From: Rhodospirillales bacterium
GTDB lineage: Bacteria > Pseudomonadota > Alphaproteobacteria > Rhodospirillales > Casp-alpha2
Direction of reading: 5' to 3'
Assembly: GCA_018664265.1 (NCBI GenBank)
Contig: JABJOR010000478.1
Coordinates: 1 to 11,076, forward strand
DNA length: 11,076 bases
In this document: piece after piece, positions 7,038 to 11,076 of the stretch
How the letters are laid out: the number at the start of each line of letters is the position of its first letter
Numbering within the stretch: the stretch's first letter is position 1
Made by a program: the position numbers and the translations under genes
Notes under the pieces: model-generated
Databases searched by the model: none
Told to the model about the DNA's origin: nothing
What the model saw: only the letters and a program-made list of their open reading frames with translations

Positions 7038-8936
7038 TTATAAATTTTGTGCTTGTGCGGAAACCGGGAGTGTTCGTTCTGGCGGGAATTGAAGTGTAAC
7101 CTTTGTACCCTCGCCAACGTCACTTTCAATATTCAGGGTGCCGCCGAACAACTTCATGAAATTCACACACAAATGCAGTCCAAGGCCCGTTCCTTTATCG
7201 CGTCGCGAATGAGAATTTTCTGCTTGTTCAAAGGGCTGGAGCGCCTTGATAATACCGTCTTTGGACATTCCAATGCCAGAATCCAAAAAATGAATAACAA
7301 TCATTTTCTGTGTTTCATCCACTCCGGCTGAAATATTGATATTGCCACCATCCGGGGTAAATTTTATGGCGTTGGAAAGAAGATTATTGAAGGTTTGAAT
7401 CAAAGCCCTTTCATCGCCCTTCAAAGGCGGCAAATCAGTGGGAATATTGATGGATATAGTCTGATTGGCCGTTTTGGACATTTTTTCCAACTGCTTGAAG
7501 CTGGTATGAACAAGGGTGGAAATATCCAAAGCATCTTCCGCCAGTTCATATTTTCCGGCTTCAATTTTAGACAAATCCAGAACATCGTTGATCAGACTGA
7601 TAAGCAGCGACCCACTATTGTTTATATCTTCGCAATATTCCTCATAATGCGGATTGCCCAAAGGGCCAAATATTTCTGCCCGCATCATATCACTGAAACC
7701 CATAATGGCGTTCAGAGGCGTGCGAAGATCATGGCTCATGGAAGCCAGAAATTCTGACTTGGCTTTATTTGCCTTTTCCGCCTCATCCCTGGCCTGCTTT
7801 AATTCTTTTTCAGTTTGTTTTTGCGGGGTTATATCCTGGAAAGTCCCAAGCAGGGTTTTCGGATTTTGATCTTCATAAATAACTTCCCCTAGGACACGAA
7901 CATTTTTTAAATTACCCTGTGCCGTAATCAGCGACAATTCCATATCCAGGGGCGTTCCGTCTTCTATACCTTTTTGAACAGCGGCCTTGATAATAGGTCG
8001 GCTTTCCGGAGCATAAAACTCAATTGCATTTTTGATATCAGGAACGAAGTCATCGGAAACTTCGTGAATTCGGTAAGTTTCATCGCTCCATTTTATTTGC
8101 ATGGTTGCAATATCAACTTCCCAACCGCCTGCTTTTGTCAGGCGGCCGATATCTTCAAGTATTTTTCTTTGGCGAACAACTTGTTCATTTTTAAGCGTCA
8201 GCTCTTTGGTGCGATGTTCAACTTTTATCTCAAGATTATCATGCTCTGCTTGAAGCTCCATTTCTGCCCAATTTCTTTTGGCATCGGCGTTCCTGACACT
8301 GGAAATAATAAAAATCGCAATAAGTCCACTCATCACAAAAGCCCCGATCAAAAGCAGCGCGATCATCTGTTGGAACTCGGCATTTTGATCTTTGCTATTT
8401 TTAAGGAACTCAGCGGCCTTGTTGTTGGCAAAATTAATCAGACCATCCATTTGGCCCATCATCAAAATAACATGTTTTGCGCCCTTGCCTTTAGTTATCC
8501 GGGCGGCTTCATCATATTTTCCAGCCCGAGCTAAGCTAATCACCTCTGCGCGAATATTCCCCCAATGGGAAAACGCCTTTCGGGCTTCAATAATTCGGCT
8601 CTTATTGCCAAGAAACCGGCTTATAATAAAATCAAGATCTTCATAAACATCGATCTCTTCTTCCCTTATTTTGACAATTGCCGCTTCCAGATCATCAGAA
8701 TTACGGGAGAGTGCCACGTCCTTCAGATAACGGTGCATGGAGATAATATCCAGATTAACATCGCGCACAGCATTGCTGACCGCAAAAGGGTGTTCGTGAA
8801 GTCTGGTTGTCAGGTTGGAGAGAGAAAGTGTTTTCTGAAAAGAAAAAATTCCAAGCACCATCATCATTGCGATAATGATTACAAAGCCCCCGGCCAGCCG
8901 CCAATATTTTACCCTGTTCGTCATATTCAAAACCAT
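7038..8936 (-). CDS. Membrane-bound PAS sensor histidine kinase (kinase C)
   Basis: This 632-residue inner-membrane kinase has a short cytoplasmic N-terminus, TM1 (about 13-33), a periplasmic helical domain (about 34-190) resembling the four-helix bundle of chemoreceptors (HPFAVSNAVRDVNLDIISMHRYLKDVAL), TM2 (about 191-213), a coiled coil (about 222-262) with no evident HAMP domain, one PAS/PAC (264-375, ending GTFQDITPQK), HisKA (about 392-462, His402 in SHDLRTPLN) and HATPase_c (about 510-616; N-box NLLSNAIKFT, G1 DSGIGM, G2 GTGLGL). Its kinase core is related to those of the two soluble kinases downstream, but the sensory half is not. The ATG at 8936 has GGGGGTGAT upstream, close to an extended ribosome binding site; the ATG four codons later has none. 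No receiver domain or adjacent regulator. It is divergent from the transporter gene at 9125. Confidence 0.95.
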   Translation of the reverse strand: MVLNMTNRVKYWRLAGGFVIIIAMMMVLGIFSFQKTLSLSNLTTRLHEHPFAVSNAVRDVNLDIISMHRYLKDVALSRNSDDLEAAIVKIREEEIDVYEDLDFIISRFLGNKSRIIEARKAFSHWGNIRAEVISLARAGKYDEAARITKGKGAKHVILMMGQMDGLINFANNKAAEFLKNSKDQNAEFQQMIALLLIGAFVMSGLIAIFIISSVRNADAKRNWAEMELQAEHDNLEIKVEHRTKELTLKNEQVVRQRKILEDIGRLTKAGGWEVDIATMQIKWSDETYRIHEVSDDFVPDIKNAIEFYAPESRPIIKAAVQKGIEDGTPLDMELSLITAQGNLKNVRVLGEVIYEDQNPKTLLGTFQDITPQKQTEKELKQARDEAEKANKAKSEFLASMSHDLRTPLNAIMGFSDMMRAEIFGPLGNPHYEEYCEDINNSGSLLISLINDVLDLSKIEAGKYELAEDALDISTLVHTSFKQLEKMSKTANQTISINIPTDLPPLKGDERALIQTFNNLLSNAIKFTPDGGNINISAGVDETQKMIVIHFLDSGIGMSKDGIIKALQPFEQAENSHSRRDKGTGLGLHLCVNFMKLFGGTLNIESDVGEGTKVTLQFPPERTLPVSAQAQNL

Positions 8937-9124
8937 TTAGTAATCACCCCCCCGGATATTTACTTTTTGTAATTTATACACATTCAAAGGTAGTTACACG
9001 CAATTTTATAGGGGCACTCCAAAACAAACACAATGAACATCCCATTGACCTGCATGTCTGTCCATGCGAAGGCTGTTTAGAGCGCCTTAAGACAAGCTTG
9101 AAATAATCCGTTAGGAACGCCCCA
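8937..9124. other. Divergent intergenic region between kinase C and the DMT transporter
   Basis: These 188 bases must hold promoters in both directions. Toward kinase C, TATAAA can be read on the minus strand about 40 bases before its ATG (near 8974-8979), without a convincing -35 hexamer. Toward the transporter I find no good -35/-10 pair, though TTGACC occurs at 9045-9050. No terminator, RNA gene or small protein with a ribosome binding site is evident. Confidence 0.4.
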
Positions 9125-10036
9125 TTGTCACAGAGCCCTGCCCATAAACCCGATAACAACCTGCATGGTATTTTGTTTATGCTGGGCGGGGTTTTTGTGC
9201 TGTCGCTCATGGATGTTACCGCAAAGTTATTGGTCGAGGCCGAATACTCACCCTTTCAGATTTTGGCCATTCGCGGCTGGATCATTACTCTGTGCTTTTC
9301 CAGTTTTCTGGGCATGCGCGGCCAAATTGAATATCTTAAAACAAAGCGGAGACGGGATTACGTAATACGGGCCCTTATCGGATTTTGTGCACCCTTTCTG
9401 TTTTTTACTGCCCTGGGCACCATGCCCATTGCCGATGTCGTGGTTATTTTCTTTGCAGCCCCGTTTATTATGACCGCGTTATCTATCCCATTATTGAAGG
9501 AAACAGTTGGGCGCTATCGGTGGACAGCCATTGGTATTGGCTTCATAGGCGTCGTGATTGTTATTCAACCCAGTGGTGGCACATTTCAGATCGGCGCATT
9601 CTACGCCCTGGGTGCGTGTCTGGCCTATTGCCTGATACAGCTTATGACCCGCTGGATGAGCGATACAGAACACCCTATACAGCTTGTTTTTTATTTTAAC
9701 CTTGGCACAGCCGTAATCGGCACCTGTGCTTTGCCGTTTGTGTGGAAGCCCATGCCCATTGAGCACATCGCCATACTTCTCGTCATGGCTTGCGTTGCCA
9801 TGCTTGGCCATATGTTGATGACCACCGCTTTTACCCGTGCACCGGTCAGCGTTGTGGTCCCCTTTGAATATACGGCCCTGATCTGGGGCACTTTATTCGG
9901 ATTTGTAATCTGGAGCGATTTTCCCGCCAATCATGTCTGGATCGGTGCCGTAATTATTATCATCAGCGGTATTTATATGGTTCACCGTGAACAGGTAGCC
10001 AAGAAAAGCAAACTGGAAAACCAGGAAAATCCCTGA
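9125..10036 (+). CDS. EamA-domain transporter of the drug/metabolite (DMT) superfamily
   Basis: This 303-residue integral inner-membrane protein has about ten hydrophobic segments (near 13-33, 44-63, 78-98, 103-121, 133-149, 156-175, 187-204, 214-233, 243-263 and 271-287), arranged as two EamA repeats. Typical features are the first-helix segment SLMDVTAKLL, the FFTALGTMPIADVVVIFFAAP stretch at about 93-113 in helices 3-4, and AFTRAPVSVVVPFEYTALIWG at about 235-255 in the second repeat. A basic hydrophilic tail ends the protein. Family members export or import small metabolites; the substrate cannot be read from sequence. The start is a TTG, preceded by AGGA at 9113-9116 with an 8-base gap; the first ATG in frame (9179) would cut into the first helix. 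It is divergent from kinase C across 188 bases. Confidence 0.93.
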   Translation: MSQSPAHKPDNNLHGILFMLGGVFVLSLMDVTAKLLVEAEYSPFQILAIRGWIITLCFSSFLGMRGQIEYLKTKRRRDYVIRALIGFCAPFLFFTALGTMPIADVVVIFFAAPFIMTALSIPLLKETVGRYRWTAIGIGFIGVVIVIQPSGGTFQIGAFYALGACLAYCLIQLMTRWMSDTEHPIQLVFYFNLGTAVIGTCALPFVWKPMPIEHIAILLVMACVAMLGHMLMTTAFTRAPVSVVVPFEYTALIWGTLFGFVIWSDFPANHVWIGAVIIIISGIYMVHREQVAKKSKLENQENP

Positions 10037-10106
10037 AATTATTGCTTAATGATCACACCGAATTAATGCTATTGTATTTATCAACAGACAAATGCAGGAC
10101 AATAGC

Positions 10107-10829
10107 ATGACAGATTCTGATATTGCGAAACTCGAACAACTATCCACCCTTCTGGGGTTAGGCGGTGGATTGGTTTTTATCATTATTCTCGGCATCGTCT
10201 TGCTCGTAGCCCGACGTGATATGACGGGCTGGAACCTGCCAGTCAAATATGTCTGGTTCAATCTGTCCGGACGCATCAATCGCAAAACTTACTGGCTGAC
10301 CGGTATAGTCGGCATGGCGCTACTTCAGGCAATTTATGAATTCGTTATCGGCACAACCATGTTTGGCGTAACCCGTCTTATCACTTTACCGCCTGCTGCC
10401 GAAGGCATCCTGCTTATTGCCGTCATTGTGACCATGGTACCGTTGATGGTTTTCGTCATCTGGGCATCCCTCGCAATCAATTTCAAGCGCGCCCATGACA
10501 GGGACCGCTCCGGCTGGTTTTTATTAATCGGTCTGATCCCGCTGATCGGGGCAATCTGGCTGCTCGTCGAATTGGGATTCCTGAAGGGCACGCAAGGAAC
10601 CAATCGGTTTGGCCCGGAACAATCTGACACAGCAAGCAACGCGCCCGGATCACAAGAACAAAGCAAACGCACTATCCCGACACGTATTATAGAAGAAACA
10701 CCCTCATCCAATCTCAGTGACCAGCCCAAAAGCGAGATTATCGCTGCCCGTCTTGGTACAGACTTTTTGAACTCTGGTGCGGCGCGTGAACCAGACGAGC
10801 CAAATGAGCCCAGCCAAGATACAACCTGA
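10107..10829 (+). CDS. DUF805 family inner-membrane protein
   Basis: This 240-residue membrane protein of unknown function has one N-terminal hydrophobic segment (17-35) ahead of a DUF805 domain (about 47-170). The domain shows the family marks WFNLSGRINRKTYW at its start, NFKRAHDRDRSGWFLL before the last helix, GLIPLIGAIWLL, and the closing GTQGTNRFGP. Predicted further TM segments lie at about 61-82, 100-124 and 136-158. A 70-residue hydrophilic, probably disordered tail follows, richer in Ser, Pro and Glu than the rest; the extra TM and this tail are additions to the minimal domain. I chose the ATG at 10107 because AGGA (10096-10099) lies 7 bases before it; an in-frame ATG at 10092 lacks a ribosome binding site. 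The next gene starts directly after its stop, which suggests translational coupling. Confidence 0.9.
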   Translation: MTDSDIAKLEQLSTLLGLGGGLVFIIILGIVLLVARRDMTGWNLPVKYVWFNLSGRINRKTYWLTGIVGMALLQAIYEFVIGTTMFGVTRLITLPPAAEGILLIAVIVTMVPLMVFVIWASLAINFKRAHDRDRSGWFLLIGLIPLIGAIWLLVELGFLKGTQGTNRFGPEQSDTASNAPGSQEQSKRTIPTRIIEETPSSNLSDQPKSEIIAARLGTDFLNSGAAREPDEPNEPSQDTT

Positions 10830-11076
10830 ATGTCTTTACCTGAGCACCTGCCTGATCATTTACATAAGTGGAGCTGGGGGGCTTTTGCCCTCAACTGGAT
10901 TTGGGGGCTTGGTAACGGCGTTTATATTGCCCTGTTGATGTTCGTGCCCGGCGTTAATCTGGTCATGCCTTTTATTCTTGGTGCCAAAGGCAATCTATGG
11001 GCCTGGCAAAAAGGCAATTGGGACAGTGAACAGGATTTTCTGCGAACCCAGAAAATCTGGAACCGGGTCGGAGTCG
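10830..11076 (+). CDS. Small membrane protein of unknown function, N-terminal fragment
   Basis: An open frame begins at ATG 10830, immediately after the TGA of the DUF805 gene (zero spacing), and runs off the window after 82 codons. It begins MSLPEHLPDHLHKWSWGAFA, then NWIWGLGNGVYIALLMFVPG and a second hydrophobic stretch, VNLVMPFILGAKGN, then WAWQKGNWDSEQDFLRTQKIW. The Trp-rich pattern (WxWGAFxLNWIWG, then GxKGNxWAWQ) recalls short uncharacterised membrane proteins often found beside DUF805 or DUF2628-type genes; I recall this only as a pattern and assign no function. No clear ribosome binding site precedes it, which supports coupling to the upstream gene. Confidence 0.8.
   Translation, partial: MSLPEHLPDHLHKWSWGAFALNWIWGLGNGVYIALLMFVPGVNLVMPFILGAKGNLWAWQKGNWDSEQDFLRTQKIWNRVGV

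Noticed and set aside
7016..7045. AT-only inverted repeats after the kinase C stop codon as a terminator
   Set aside because: Stems have no G-C pairs and are expected by chance in such AT-rich sequence.
7974..8534. Plus-strand open frame opposite kinase C (186 codons)
   Set aside because: Antisense to an intact kinase; product shows no domain and no ribosome binding site supports it.
2366..8936. A hybrid kinase or phosphorelay module with a receiver domain
   Set aside because: All three proteins end right after HATPase_c; no receiver with conserved Asp/Lys residues is encoded anywhere in the window.

Overview
The window comes from an alphaproteobacterium. The best evidence is the HrcA, GrpE and DnaK sequences and three sensor kinases whose HisKA domains have the form usual in that class (F-G-P-L/M-G, then D-I-x-x-S-G, then L-x-x-IEAGK). 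I cannot name the genus. G+C looks higher in the hrcA/grpE part than in the kinase block, and the spacer at 6870-7037 is very AT-rich (judged by eye on sample lines).

Minus strand, 1-2273: a heat-shock cluster read right to left as hrcA, grpE and the start of dnaK (cut by the window edge). HrcA is the CIRCE-binding repressor, DnaK the Hsp70 chaperone and GrpE its nucleotide-exchange factor. dnaK has its own long leader and an RpoH-like promoter candidate. hrcA has a promoter so close to its ATG that the mRNA is predicted to be leaderless. No CIRCE operator is visible.

Minus strand, 2366-8936: three sensor histidine kinases without a response regulator. The two nearer hrcA are soluble multi-PAS paralogues in tandem; they differ by one PAS domain and share a nearly identical 93-nt patch. 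The third is membrane-bound, with a four-helix-bundle type periplasmic sensor, one PAS domain and a related kinase core. Each appears able to have its own promoter, and no strong terminator separates them, so readthrough towards hrcA-grpE-dnaK is possible.

Plus strand, 9125-11076: a 10-TM EamA/DMT-family transporter divergent from the third kinase, then a DUF805 membrane protein and, starting on the base after its stop codon, a further small membrane protein cut by the window edge.

No gap exceeds 300 bases. I see no RNA genes, CRISPR arrays, transposases or phage genes. The most notable parts are the paralogous kinase pair and the start-site architecture of hrcA; I do not see a clear case for a wholly new defence or metabolic system.
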